Assembly: GCF_003443615.1 (NCBI RefSeq)
Contig: NZ_CP031967.1
Coordinates: 2,666,001-2,730,000, forward strand
Direction of reading: 5' to 3'
Length of the DNA stretch: 64,000 nucleotides
From: Alteromonas sp. BL110
GTDB lineage: Bacteria > Pseudomonadota > Gammaproteobacteria > Enterobacterales > Alteromonadaceae
The notes below the pieces were generated by a model that saw only the letters and a list, made by a program, of their open reading frames with translations, was not told the origin of the DNA and searched no databases. Both the position numbers and the translations under genes were made by a program. How positions within the stretch are numbered: position 1 is the stretch's first letter; each line of letters begins with the position of its first letter. Below are positions 46,937 to 56,179 of this stretch, one piece after another.

Positions 46937-48010
46937 TCATATAACGTCTAGACAGTCGATTAACGAGTTTAGCTTTTTCGCATTAGTTAATTCGCTAAAC
47001 CATGGGGATATCTCTGCCCCGCGCATTAAACCTAATATGGCCCCTAAAACAAAACCACGATGTACGTTATCACCGCCCACATTAGTGTTTGCTATAAGCG
47101 CTCTTTTCGGATTATCTGCATAGCGGTATGCAAAATATAATACGGCGGGCCAGGCGTCTGAGATATAACATGCCGGCGAATACATACGCCCAACAACTTC
47201 AATATCGCTTTTGTTCTTTGCCGTAAGCTTAGCCAAGTTCAGCCCTGCTGACTTACTCGCAATTTCTTCTAAAATATTTTTGGGGGATTCATCTTGGCGC
47301 TGAACCAATTTGTAAATCAGCTCAACATAGTAATCGCACAACGATGCTAACGACTCATCGGGATGAGTTAAATACAAGTGCTCACGACATAGGTGTTTGA
47401 TGTCGTTAAGTGCAGTGTTCTTAGCTGCTTCCACTACCGCTAAAGGTGTTACTGACACAAAAGCCCCTATAGAAGCCGTATCATGGGTAACTGCTCCACA
47501 TTTTTCTGCTGGAATGCCCTGATCAAGATTCGCGAAAAAACCTCTGTGATAAGACTCGGCATAAGTGTCAGGGTGTTGGGGCTCATCAGCGCGCATAAAG
47601 CTAATGTATTGGTTTAAAAACTCAATCGTGTCATAACCTTTAAGGGCGCAGGTCAGTACAATTCGGGCGCAGTGGGCATTAAGCGTATTTTCACCCGCTT
47701 TCATTCCATGATGGTAATGAACATTATCTTTACCCCAGTACTGTCTTTTCCCTTTAAGAATGACCTCACCCACTATTTCTTTTTGGCTAGCTGATGCTTT
47801 GTTTGCGCGGCCACCTTTCTGTGTAGAGTGTAGCGACATTATTGAAGAAGGGTGAAAAGACGGCGCATCCTCAAACTGCTCTATTCCTAACGGAAACGCT
47901 TTGTAGATATCAGCAGGGTTGTAAAACCAGTGCACCGGCATAGCGAGTGCATCGCCAACAAATGCGTTTTTAAGTGCTGCTCTTGCGCGCTGGTTAATTA
48001 ATGAAGCCAT
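46937..48010 (-). CDS. ADP-ribosylglycohydrolase family protein
   Basis: This 357-residue protein has the all-helical ARH fold. AFVGDALAMPVHWF near the N-terminus is the conserved GDALG-like site. The C-terminal NTNVGGDNVHRGFVLGAILG carries the metal-binding Asp pair in GGD(N). It would remove ADP-ribose from modified proteins or nucleic acids, or act on related compounds such as ADP-ribosyl metabolites. Length is normal. It is transcribed alone, with no partner ADP-ribosyltransferase nearby. Ribosome site is poor but the start is the only suitable ATG. Confidence 0.82.
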   Translation of the reverse strand: MASLINQRARAALKNAFVGDALAMPVHWFYNPADIYKAFPLGIEQFEDAPSFHPSSIMSLHSTQKGGRANKASASQKEIVGEVILKGKRQYWGKDNVHYHHGMKAGENTLNAHCARIVLTCALKGYDTIEFLNQYISFMRADEPQHPDTYAESYHRGFFANLDQGIPAEKCGAVTHDTASIGAFVSVTPLAVVEAAKNTALNDIKHLCREHLYLTHPDESLASLCDYYVELIYKLVQRQDESPKNILEEIASKSAGLNLAKLTAKNKSDIEVVGRMYSPACYISDAWPAVLYFAYRYADNPKRALIANTNVGGDNVHRGFVLGAILGLMRGAEISPWFSELTNAKKLNSLIDCLDVI

Positions 48011-48102
48011 ATGTTATCTCGCCTGCCAAATAAGCTATTTAGGTGGTATTACGTGTATTAATTCCTTTTTCACTACGCAAAAACGGCCAGGAATGATCGC
48101 TT

Positions 48103-48891
48103 TTAATGTTCGTCAAACAACGACTTGTTGCGGATATATTTTCGCATGTAGTGGTAGGTTATAGGTCGCAACAACCAACTTTGAAGCGACATAAAAAAGC
48201 GCTTATGCGTAGGTGTGTTTTCATATATTTTGTCGTCGTGCAGCCAAAGCATTTTACCCACGTGCCAAAAGTAAAAAGGAAAGGGCGGCATAAAGGTGAT
48301 TACGTCTAAGTCGCAACAAATACGGTAGGTCCTGTGGTGTAGCGTGTAGTGTTTATACCACGAGCGCGTGCCCACCGCCGGTTGGCCGAAAGTCACCACT
48401 CTTTTTACCGACTTAGGGTATCGCCTTTGGAAATAATCGGCCATGAGCACAGCAACCGCTCCGCCTGATGAATGACCGATAAATGAAAAGCGTTTACCTT
48501 GGGCACGAAGAGGCTCTAGTACTTTGACGAGTAACTCTCTAAGAGGTAAGGCGTCCTCTGAGGTTTTTGTACTTGAATACATTGGTTGTGCAAGTAGCCT
48601 CGCAAAGCCCCAGTGAACAAAAAAGCTTCTGTTCAACTGGCGCAATCTATAGGGTATGAAAAACAAGTTGGCGAACCAATCTTTAAAACCTAACGAACCA
48701 CGAAAAACGATGATGACTTCTTTTTTGTTTTCAACCCACAATATCCTTACGCTCATTCGGCCGTATTTGTCGACAAGTTGGCGTTCATGAAATGGGTCTA
48801 ATATTTTTTTGTATTGCGCGTCGGCGTCGGGGTAGGCGAGTTGACAGAGGATGGCATATCGTTCGTATTGATAGCGTTTCAATTTCTTCAT
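48103..48891 (-). CDS. Class 3 lipase (alpha/beta-hydrolase)
   Basis: This 262-residue protein has a lipase_3 fold. IIVFRGSLGFKDWFANLFF is the strand/oxyanion segment, and GHSSGG at 139-144 carries the nucleophile Ser141. The Asp and His of the triad follow in the second half, with Asp near CDLDVITF and a His near FWHVGKML or HKRFF. No signal peptide is visible, so it acts inside the cell or leaves by another route. Length is normal for the group. It stands alone between the ARH gene and ridA. Confidence 0.85.
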   Translation of the reverse strand: MKKLKRYQYERYAILCQLAYPDADAQYKKILDPFHERQLVDKYGRMSVRILWVENKKEVIIVFRGSLGFKDWFANLFFIPYRLRQLNRSFFVHWGFARLLAQPMYSSTKTSEDALPLRELLVKVLEPLRAQGKRFSFIGHSSGGAVAVLMADYFQRRYPKSVKRVVTFGQPAVGTRSWYKHYTLHHRTYRICCDLDVITFMPPFPFYFWHVGKMLWLHDDKIYENTPTHKRFFMSLQSWLLRPITYHYMRKYIRNKSLFDEH

Positions 48892-49090
48892 GAAAACTCA
48901 TATCGGAGCAATGTGCATTTTGAATTAATGCTTTTGACGGCACTTTCAGAGAACCTTATACGCTATAGGATATTTATTTCAAAGATATGACGGTGACCAA
49001 TTTTTTGGGGAAATTAAGGATAAAAAGGCTTTATGTAGTGGGGGAATACCAGTAATCACAAAGCCTAAAATCCGTTTTTGCTTTCTATGC

Positions 49091-49447
49091 TTATTCTGCA
49101 ATCTCAGCAGCAACAACAGAAATTTCTACAAGAAGCGCCTCGCGTGCCATATCGGCTGTAACGCAAGCTCGCGCTGGGGCGTAACCCTCTGGGACCCAGT
49201 TATCCCATACCTCATTCATCTTCGCAAAATCATCCATGGTTTTAAGATAAATGGTCGCTGAAAGCATATGCTTTCTATCGCTTCCCGCTTGAACAAGTAA
49301 GCTATCCACTTTATCAAGCATGGTTTGAGTTTGGTGGGTGATATCTTGCGTAGCATCTGCACATACTTGCCCGCATAAGTAGATAACGCCATTGTGCTTC
49401 ACAATGCGACTCATGCGCTGCTTGGTTTCTATTCGTTCAATGTTCAT
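49091..49447 (-). CDS. RidA family protein (reactive imine deaminase)
   Basis: This 118-residue protein has the YjgF/RidA pattern, including [29 protein letters not shown] and the closing [18 protein letters not shown] with the conserved Arg. RidA proteins hydrolyse 2-aminoacrylate-like enamines and imines. AAAGGC is the ribosome site. It stands alone; its trimeric fold needs no partner. Some members are divergent and act on other substrates. Confidence 0.9.
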   Translation of the reverse strand: MNIERIETKQRMSRIVKHNGVIYLCGQVCADATQDITHQTQTMLDKVDSLLVQAGSDRKHMLSATIYLKTMDDFAKMNEVWDNWVPEGYAPARACVTADMAREALLVEISVVAAEIAE

Positions 49448-49613
49448 GAATTAGAGCCTTTCAGGAAGTGGGAAGAGTTTGTGTTGAGCGACTTTAATTG
49501 GTTTGCGGGGTTACTTCAATTGTTAGTGTGTTACGAAAAAAGGCGACGCTGCACTTTTCCAATAAATTAAGGAAGGAAAGTGTAGTTTCATTGAGAGCCA
49601 CTACTTTTGACAG

Positions 49614-50288
49614 CTATTTTGCTTTTAACGTTCTAATAATCAAACTGCCGAGTTGCCTCGTATTAAAAGGGTTACCGTTGCCATTTAAAATACTCAGATT
49701 GAGCTGCTTTGCCACTTCCCGAAGGATAGGCTTTGCAGGCGTTATGTGTTCAGCTCCTTTGTAGACTTCGATAGTACCGTTTTCAAGCTCTTTAATTGTG
49801 TAAGGTGCTTTGTATACTGTATTAACAGTAGATACATCTTTCTTTATTTTATTGGTATTAAGTAGTCTAGAGAGCGATATGATTAACTTTCCACTATTTC
49901 CGCTAGATTCACGCATAAACGTTTTTGCTACATCTGTTTCTTCGTTTAGCAATGTTTCTATTTGCATTTCTTCAGTATTAACCTTTAGCACAATCACACG
50001 GTCTACGAATTGTAATGTGTTAGGGTTAAACGCTATGTGACCACTGGCGCCCATCATAGCTGTGGTTTTTACTGATACCCTCTCACCAGCTGCGCTAACA
50101 ACATCATAACCTTGTTGATTTACTTCACTCGCCATTTGTCCATTAGTGATTAAAGCCGCGTACAATTCACCAATTCTTCCTATGAGGTGACGCAACTCTG
50201 TAGGTGGAACACCCCATGTGATTTCCCTTTCAAACCACGACATTGCTTCGCCTAGTGACTGAATGATTTGCATTTGTGTCAGGGCCAT
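49614..50288 (-). CDS. PD-(D/E)xK-like protein (DUF6998-like)
   Basis: This 224-residue protein has an N-terminal domain (about 10-130) with a nuclease-like pattern: Glu41 in RIGELYAAL, Asp62 in GYDVVSA, and VSVKTT with Lys74, spaced as in the PD-(D/E)xK fold of Mrr-type endonucleases. I recall the same pattern in proteins annotated DUF6998. A C-terminal domain (about 155-224, ending NTRQLGSLIIRTLK) may bind DNA or a partner. CAGGAG precedes the ATG. It is 24 bp downstream of the 76-residue ORF, on the same strand. It could be a defence-type nuclease, but no other defence gene is close. Confidence 0.6.
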   Translation of the reverse strand: MALTQMQIIQSLGEAMSWFEREITWGVPPTELRHLIGRIGELYAALITNGQMASEVNQQGYDVVSAAGERVSVKTTAMMGASGHIAFNPNTLQFVDRVIVLKVNTEEMQIETLLNEETDVAKTFMRESSGNSGKLIISLSRLLNTNKIKKDVSTVNTVYKAPYTIKELENGTIEVYKGAEHITPAKPILREVAKQLNLSILNGNGNPFNTRQLGSLIIRTLKAK

Positions 50289-50312
50289 TTTAACTCCTGT
50301 TATGGTCTCTAA

Positions 50313-50543
50313 TTATTTTGTATTTAATTCAATAATGAACGGTTGAAAATTTGGGCAAGACAAAAGCAACTCCTGTAATAAACTAATTGAACGAACAAAT
50401 TTATTAAGCTGCTCTGTAGACTCATGTAATTCAGAGAAAAATGCATCCATGCGCATCAACACTGCGAAAGGGTGGTAAAGGTTAATTTCGACATTTTTTG
50501 AAGCGCTTAGACTATCAATAACTTTCCATTTTTGTTTCAGCAT
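50313..50543 (-). CDS. Hypothetical 76-residue protein ahead of the PD-(D/E)xK gene
   Basis: This small ORF has no recognised domain. It is helical by pattern (FFSELHESTEQLNKFVRS then LLQELLLSC) and has no signal peptide. It lies 24 bp upstream of the PD-(D/E)xK-like gene on the same strand. No ribosome site is seen before the ATG, so the start is uncertain and its reality is moderate. Confidence 0.45.
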   Translation of the reverse strand: MLKQKWKVIDSLSASKNVEINLYHPFAVLMRMDAFFSELHESTEQLNKFVRSISLLQELLLSCPNFQPFIIELNTK

Positions 50544-50648
50544 AGCGGTTATTTTCAGTTTAAAAAATTTTGTCCCCTTTTTTCGCTTTTAGCTCTCATA
50601 TATATGTAAGACAACTGTTAAATAGAGCTAATTTGGGGAAAACTTTTA

Positions 50649-51446
50649 ATGAACAAAATTACTCGCTTTATTGGTGTTTCAGTCTTCGTTCCTTTTTTAG
50701 CGTTCGGCGAGATTGAGACAGATTTCAAACCTGTTTATAAATTAAGAAACGACTTACAGTGCTGGCCAACTGAACCTGCTCAAGGGCTCAACTCTGGTAA
50801 TTGCAATAGCAAATCCTCATTTCAGGTATCACCTCCTTCTGTTTATGTAGAAAGCTATTCCGAATTAGTAGGCGGAAATAGTCATTCACTCATTACTTAC
50901 TGGGCTTACTACGGTAATCAAAATGGTTGTACTACTTTTGACAGTGGTCACTCAGATGATTGGGAGCCAGTAACGGTGCACACTGTAAATGGCTCTATAA
51001 AGCACGTCACTTACTGGCAGCACAATGGTAGATACACCAAACCTGTATCAGAAATCGAAACCGATGGTAGTCACCCAGTGGTTTATGTAGGAAAGTACTC
51101 TCACGGTAATTATCACGACCAGCGTAGTAGGGCATCTTTCGACAGTTGGGCATTTGGAACGGGAAACTACTGCTACTATTGGAAAGATCCCAGAGGGCCG
51201 GGTCAAACATGGGCTCCGGGAGTTCAAGAACTTTCTGGTATTGGACAAAATAGTGTTTTCCCTGGTTCTACAAACCCAATTAACAGGGATCTTAGACCGC
51301 ATGAAAGAACGGTGTGCAGAACTGACGGAGGGAGGGTTTTAGCTGGAATAATTGACGGAACAGAAAATACTTGTGACCGAAACCCTTCTTATTTAAAAGG
51401 TGAAAACATGTTGCTCAAAGATATGTTTTATCTAGATATCTATTAA
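50649..51446 (+). CDS. Secreted Vps62/NLP-like protein
   Basis: This 265-residue protein has a signal peptide (1-20, ending LAFG) and several Cys, suggesting disulfides. The core reads YWAYYGNQNGC, GHSDDWEPV (100-108), QHNGRY (124-129) and HPVVYVGKYSHGNY (142-155). The HxDWE box and the PVVYV...SH segment are shared by Vps62/DUF946-type proteins and, loosely, by the necrosis-inducing NLP toxins (GHRHDWE). It may be a metal-binding secreted protein acting on membranes or host glycolipids, but this is from motif resemblance only. It is divergent from the 76-residue ORF and has GGGG as a ribosome site. Confidence 0.6.
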   Translation: MNKITRFIGVSVFVPFLAFGEIETDFKPVYKLRNDLQCWPTEPAQGLNSGNCNSKSSFQVSPPSVYVESYSELVGGNSHSLITYWAYYGNQNGCTTFDSGHSDDWEPVTVHTVNGSIKHVTYWQHNGRYTKPVSEIETDGSHPVVYVGKYSHGNYHDQRSRASFDSWAFGTGNYCYYWKDPRGPGQTWAPGVQELSGIGQNSVFPGSTNPINRDLRPHERTVCRTDGGRVLAGIIDGTENTCDRNPSYLKGENMLLKDMFYLDIY

Positions 51447-51451
51447 TTTTC

Positions 51452-51477
51452 AGTGAGGTGAGTTTTCTCACCTCACT
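51452..51477 (+). terminator. Rho-independent terminator after the secreted protein gene
   Basis: AGTGAGGTGA (51452-51461) and TCACCTCACT (51468-51477) form a perfect 10-bp stem with a 6-base loop, just 5 bases after the stop codon. Confidence 0.85.
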
Positions 51478-51595
51478 TCATTTAGTATTTGAGGCGTACA
51501 GCTAGATTTTAAATGAGGTTACGTGGCTTCTGAAATCTTAGTGTCACACAAAAGGTATATGCTAATTTCACGGAATTTCGGTAAATTAACTAACA

Positions 51596-52123
51596 ATGAA
51601 ACCAGCGGCAGATTTACATTGGGATGAGTTAGAAAATAACGACGTGAAAAACTTACTTATGTCGCTTAAGGCATTCATCCGAAGTTTAACGGTCGATAAA
51701 AGCCAAGCTGAAGATATCTTCCAAGAGACAGTGTTAAGGACGAAGAGAAGCAAGCAACTATCGGAATTAGACTCTCCACTTGCCTATATGATCACGGTAT
51801 CTAAAACAGTCTTATACGATTTTCAGAAAAAAAGTGTTCCGCAGTACGTCGATATTGAAGAAGTAAGTATTCAATCTGACGATTATTCGCCAAGTAATAC
51901 TTATCTTAATCAACAGAAACTGGCGCTGGTAGACAATATACTCCTGAACATGTCACCTATCAGAAGAGAAATTTTTCTGCTTCGAAGAGTAGAAGGCTTG
52001 CCGCGAGATGACATCGCTAGAAGGTTAGGTGTAAGTGTTGAAGTGGTCAAAAAACACTTAACAAGAGCGATGGTCGAAATCACTGTGAAACTTGAAGAAG
52101 CTGGATGGCTAGAGGACAACTAA
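51596..52123 (+). CDS. ECF sigma factor, FecI type
   Basis: This 175-residue sigma factor has region 2 (about 20-90; DIFQETVLR, SPLAYM) and region 4 (about 115-165; REIFLLRRVEGLPRDDIARRLGVS with the HTH). FecI-type factors direct transcription of the linked receptor genes after a surface signal. It is followed after 52 bp by a FecR gene and then by an STN-containing TBDR, the standard cell-surface-signalling order. The ribosome site is weak. Its likely targets are the TBDRs and the phospholipase/phosphoesterase genes beside it, which is an inference. Confidence 0.9.
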   Translation: MKPAADLHWDELENNDVKNLLMSLKAFIRSLTVDKSQAEDIFQETVLRTKRSKQLSELDSPLAYMITVSKTVLYDFQKKSVPQYVDIEEVSIQSDDYSPSNTYLNQQKLALVDNILLNMSPIRREIFLLRRVEGLPRDDIARRLGVSVEVVKKHLTRAMVEITVKLEEAGWLEDN

Positions 52124-52175
52124 ATATGAAATTCTACCTCTTGGTTTTACTCTGCAGGGTTAACGGCGTAATAAG

Positions 52176-53195
52176 ATGACATCAATAGTTTTAGAGGAAG
52201 CAGCAGACTGGTTTGATCGTATTGATGAATTAAGCGAAAAAGAGCAGAGTGATTTCGCGAACTGGCTTGCTATAGAAGAAAACAAGGCTGCTTTTCGCAA
52301 GATAGCTACCGCAATGGGGCAGCCCGAGCTCGCTGCACGGTCAATCGCTCTCTCAACAAAAATCACAACGAATATCACGCCACTACCTCAAAATGGTCTA
52401 ACTGAAAATAAAAATGCAGAGGGTAAGGTGGAACGTAGTCGCATAGCTACTTATTGGTCAATTGCTTCGGCGGCCTGTATTGCATGTGCTGTCGTGTTTT
52501 TCACTTCGGGTAATGTCGATTTAACGGCGAACTCTGAGGAACGACTGTCTGCCCTTGCTGATTATGAAACCAGTACTTTTAACGTTATTTCAACTTCTAT
52601 AACAGAAGAAAAGTCTAACGTACTAGATGATGGTTCAATTGTTTATCAGGGTGGTGATAGTCAAATAAGCGTAGCGTTTAGTGCTGAAAAGAGGGAGGTT
52701 AAACTTACCAAAGGTCAGGCATATTTTGACGTGACGCATGCGCCACAAAGACCGTTTATTGTTGATTTAGATGAAGCAACAATTACAGTTGTAGGGACTG
52801 CTTTCGACATTGATAGGCTAGAAGGTCAGACTATCGTAAAAGTTTACGACGGTACGGTAAGAATTAGCGCCGACCGCGAAATTCTCTTAAATAGAGGTCA
52901 AGAAATAACGCTCGAAAACGGCGTTATTATATCAAGCTCGGTGTTCACGCCACAGCAGCTTCCAAGTTGGAGGATGGGGTGGTTAAGTATTGAAGACACA
53001 CCTATAAACGAGGTGATAGCAAGATTGAACCGTTATTCGTCAAGCCCCCTCAGATATATCGGCGATCCAGATGTGGTTATCTCAGGGCGGTTTAGTTTAC
53101 GTGATATTAGTGAGTCTCTAAACTTATTATCTTCAATGCAAGAATTCTCGGTCGAACGAACGAGTTCGGATTACATAGTGAGACAAATAAAGTAG
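52176..53195 (+). CDS. FecR-type anti-sigma regulator
   Basis: This 339-residue inner-membrane regulator has a cytoplasmic DUF4880-like start (about 8-50; DWFDRIDELSEKEQSDFANW), a membrane span at about 91-111, and a periplasmic FecR domain (about 130-265). The C-terminus (about 275-339) looks like an STN-type docking module (INEVIARLNRYSSSPL, SGRFSLRD). It relays occupancy of the TBDR to the sigma factor. It is 52 bp after the sigma gene and 9 bp before the TBDR. Length and order are typical of the Fec family. Confidence 0.9.
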   Translation: MTSIVLEEAADWFDRIDELSEKEQSDFANWLAIEENKAAFRKIATAMGQPELAARSIALSTKITTNITPLPQNGLTENKNAEGKVERSRIATYWSIASAACIACAVVFFTSGNVDLTANSEERLSALADYETSTFNVISTSITEEKSNVLDDGSIVYQGGDSQISVAFSAEKREVKLTKGQAYFDVTHAPQRPFIVDLDEATITVVGTAFDIDRLEGQTIVKVYDGTVRISADREILLNRGQEITLENGVIISSSVFTPQQLPSWRMGWLSIEDTPINEVIARLNRYSSSPLRYIGDPDVVISGRFSLRDISESLNLLSSMQEFSVERTSSDYIVRQIK

Positions 53196-53204
53196 CCACT
53201 CACC

Positions 53205-56135
53205 ATGCTTAAACACGTCTCGTGTAGATGTAGAGTAGTATTTGTTTTGTCACTATTGGTCAGTGACATGAGCTCTTTCACTTATGCATCTACCGTTGAC
53301 CGTGAGAGACTAGAAAGTATAAAGCTGACTTCAACATCACTGAGTCAAAGCTTAGCGCTAATTGCAGAAAAGTTCGGTGTTGGTTATATCGCATCGCCCT
53401 CCCTGATTAAAGAAGTAATGTCGCCTGCTATTTCTGGCAGATATACGCTTGAAACCGCGATACTAAAAGTGCTAGATGGAACAGGATTAACTTATAGCAT
53501 TACGAGTAGTGGGGTTGTCATCCGAAAGCCTGAAAGTAAAATCGACGAAACCGTTATAGAAGAAATAAACGTTAACGGAATTCGGGGCTCTCTAAACCTG
53601 TCTAGACAAGAAAAGCGCAACGAGAAACAGGTCGCAGATGTTATCGTCGCTCAGGACATTTCAAGATACCCAGACAGAAATCTTGCAGAATCGATGCAAC
53701 GAATTCCAGGAATGAGCATAACGAGGGAAGCAGGTGAGGGACGGCAGGTGGTGCTTCGAGGTCTAGACCCCGATTTTACCTTGGTTACGATTAATGGAAT
53801 GCCTGTACTTTCAAACAATGACTCTCCCATGGATAGCAGGACACAAAGAGATAGAGATCGTTCTTTTGACCTCAACTTGTTTACATCAGAACTTTTTAGC
53901 CAAATTAAAGTTTTTAAAAGCTACTCTGCTGAGCAACCAACCGGCGGCGTGGCTGGTATTGCAGCACTAACCACAGCGAAACCTTTCGATTCACCGGGTC
54001 TTCAATGGAACGTTTCTCATCAAGTCGATACAAACCAATATGCTGAGGGTCTTTCAAACCGTTCTTCATTTACTTTGTCTTCAACCAATCAGCATTGGGG
54101 CATGTTGGTTTCTGCAGCCTACGGACAAAGGTCGTATCAAGAGCAAGGTGCAAATACCTTTAGATGGAGGCGACTTGCTCCCGAAGGAGCAAATGTCTCT
54201 GCTTTAGAGCCTGAACTAATCAAAGCTTGGCAGAATCAGGACATTAGGGTTCCCAGAGGTAATCGTTATTCTGTGTGGAGAGGAGACATGGACCGCCTGG
54301 GAGTTGGGGCGACTGTAGAGTATCAAACTGAACCAAGTCATTTAGCAATCGACTGGATCTACGGCCGACTTGATAGCCAACGACAAGAGAATCATCTCTA
54401 CCCACGGGGTTTTCAGTCTACGCCAATTATCGTGGGAAAAACTTTATTAATTGATGCTGAGGTTAACTCAAGGAACGAACTCGTTTACGCGAACTATCGA
54501 GATGCTCGAGTTGGCACAGAAAGCCGCCATCAGGATGTATCAACGCAGTTTCAGCAAACCGTGGTAAATTTTGAGCATAGGTTGTCGAGTAATCTTTTAT
54601 TTGGCGGTGTGCTAGGCGTGCAAAACGCTACTTATAGAATGCCTCAGAGTATTCGAGCTTACATGAGAGGAGAAAGTGATGTTTCTATCGACTACAGAGA
54701 CGATTATTACTTCCCTAACATAAAATATAGCGCTGAATTGACTCATCCAAATATGTGGCAAATGAACGAACTCGACTCTGAGCAGTTTATTTCTACGTCT
54801 GATTTTACTTACGTGAAAGGCCAAGTACAGGTTAATACAAGCCACCGAAGTAGTTGGGAGCTGGGTTTTGACTTCGTGCAGTTTGAAAATACGGCCAAAT
54901 ACACGGATGTTCAAAACATCCTAAAAGAACGCTGGTTATCTACACAAGAGTCAGTACCTCAAAGTGCAGCCTATGTTTTTGATAGTCATCAGCATTTGGA
55001 TTGGTTAGCGCTTAGACCAGAGCAGGTATTTTCTTTTTACAGCAAACCTTCTTCGGTGGATTCACTATTACTGTCTTATGCTCCAGATAGAGTTATTGAC
55101 AACCTGATAAAAGAAAAAAGAACGTCTTTCTTTACTCAATACTCTGTCGAAGGACGTGATTGGACATTTGATGCGGGACTACGAGCAGAGCGTGATACGT
55201 CTTCTATTTCGGTGTTTCAGTCTAGTCTTAGAAATCGATATGACTTAAGCAATATTGCTTTTCTCCCCTCAATACAATTTAACTACCGAAGAGGTGAGCA
55301 AGTAGTGAAAGTCGGAATTAGCAGAACGTTAGGCCACCAAGAATTAGATACATTGACCCAAAATATTCAGCTTATCGAAGACGAAAATGTATTCATTCTT
55401 CCCAATGACAGGCTTAAGCCTATAAGTGCTTACAATCTCGATCTAAGCTTCGAAACCTATCCGGGAGAAACCGATAGATATTCGGTTAATGTATTTGGTA
55501 AATGGATAAAAAACAGTTTAGCTTCCACGAGTCAACGCTTGCTCTTGAGTGACGTAGCTAGCGATTATCCTGAATTATTCTCCAGTGATTTTGAAAGTGT
55601 CTACATAGATGTTGTAACGCCGACGAACCAAGGCACTTATTTTTTATATGGCGTAGAAGGAAGTGCGCAATTAGAGTGGCCCTTGGGTGACTATATGTCG
55701 CGCCTTAACGTATTTCACTTTGGGATAGTGGCAAATGCCAGTTATACGTTTGGAAATGTTCAGTACTACAACACTAATACTGGTGACCGCCTGGATAAAA
55801 AGACTGCGCCTTATCTTTCTCCGCTATTGGCTAACCTTACCGCCTATCTTGAGGGATATGCTTTGAGCCTTAGGCTCTCAGCCACCTATCGCGATGAGTA
55901 TATTGCAAGAGTAGATGGAGGAACCTTAGTTGATGAAAATGAGACAGGATTTTTATCAACGTTATACATGGATGCGGTAGTAGCTTATCAAATATCGGAC
56001 AGTGTAGAGCTAAGGGTTGAAGCAACTAATCTCACTGATGAGCGAGAAATTCAGTACTCCGATTCTTCTTATCGACCATACAATACTACAGTAAGTGGTC
56101 GTAATTATTCCCTTGCCATTTCTTATCGTTATTAA
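53205..56135 (+). CDS. Signal-transducing TonB-dependent receptor with STN domain
   Basis: This 976-residue receptor has a signal peptide (about 1-29), an STN signalling domain (about 38-108; FGVGYIASPSLIKEV, TLETAILKVLDGTGL), a TonB box-like VIEEINVNG, a plug (about 120-245) with RIPGMSITREAGEG and VTINGMPVL, and a barrel ending SLAISYRY. The STN domain talks to FecR, so this is the sensor receptor of the set. The plug and the C-terminal YSDSSYRPYNTTVSGR are close to those of the receptor at 56.2 kb, so the two are paralogues. It belongs to the Caulobacter/Xanthomonas type of TBDR often linked to carbohydrates and phospho-compounds. Confidence 0.88.
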   Translation: MLKHVSCRCRVVFVLSLLVSDMSSFTYASTVDRERLESIKLTSTSLSQSLALIAEKFGVGYIASPSLIKEVMSPAISGRYTLETAILKVLDGTGLTYSITSSGVVIRKPESKIDETVIEEINVNGIRGSLNLSRQEKRNEKQVADVIVAQDISRYPDRNLAESMQRIPGMSITREAGEGRQVVLRGLDPDFTLVTINGMPVLSNNDSPMDSRTQRDRDRSFDLNLFTSELFSQIKVFKSYSAEQPTGGVAGIAALTTAKPFDSPGLQWNVSHQVDTNQYAEGLSNRSSFTLSSTNQHWGMLVSAAYGQRSYQEQGANTFRWRRLAPEGANVSALEPELIKAWQNQDIRVPRGNRYSVWRGDMDRLGVGATVEYQTEPSHLAIDWIYGRLDSQRQENHLYPRGFQSTPIIVGKTLLIDAEVNSRNELVYANYRDARVGTESRHQDVSTQFQQTVVNFEHRLSSNLLFGGVLGVQNATYRMPQSIRAYMRGESDVSIDYRDDYYFPNIKYSAELTHPNMWQMNELDSEQFISTSDFTYVKGQVQVNTSHRSSWELGFDFVQFENTAKYTDVQNILKERWLSTQESVPQSAAYVFDSHQHLDWLALRPEQVFSFYSKPSSVDSLLLSYAPDRVIDNLIKEKRTSFFTQYSVEGRDWTFDAGLRAERDTSSISVFQSSLRNRYDLSNIAFLPSIQFNYRRGEQVVKVGISRTLGHQELDTLTQNIQLIEDENVFILPNDRLKPISAYNLDLSFETYPGETDRYSVNVFGKWIKNSLASTSQRLLLSDVASDYPELFSSDFESVYIDVVTPTNQGTYFLYGVEGSAQLEWPLGDYMSRLNVFHFGIVANASYTFGNVQYYNTNTGDRLDKKTAPYLSPLLANLTAYLEGYALSLRLSATYRDEYIARVDGGTLVDENETGFLSTLYMDAVVAYQISDSVELRVEATNLTDEREIQYSDSSYRPYNTTVSGRNYSLAISYRY

Positions 56136-56137
56136 AA

Positions 56138-56171
56138 GCTCGAAGGGCTTATTCTTATAGGCCCTTCGAGC
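56138..56171. terminator. Terminator between the two paralogous TBDR genes
   Basis: GCTCGAAGGGC (56138-56148) pairs perfectly with GCCCTTCGAGC (56161-56171), 11 bp with a 12-base loop. The A run at 56134-56137 makes it a proper terminator for the minus-strand receptor gene, and it can halt both. Confidence 0.85.
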
Positions 56172-56179
56172 ACATCCAT

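Noticed and set aside
49498..49764. 88-codon plus-strand frame overlapping the PD-(D/E)xK gene
   Set aside because: Its second half is antisense to that gene and its start has no ribosome site.
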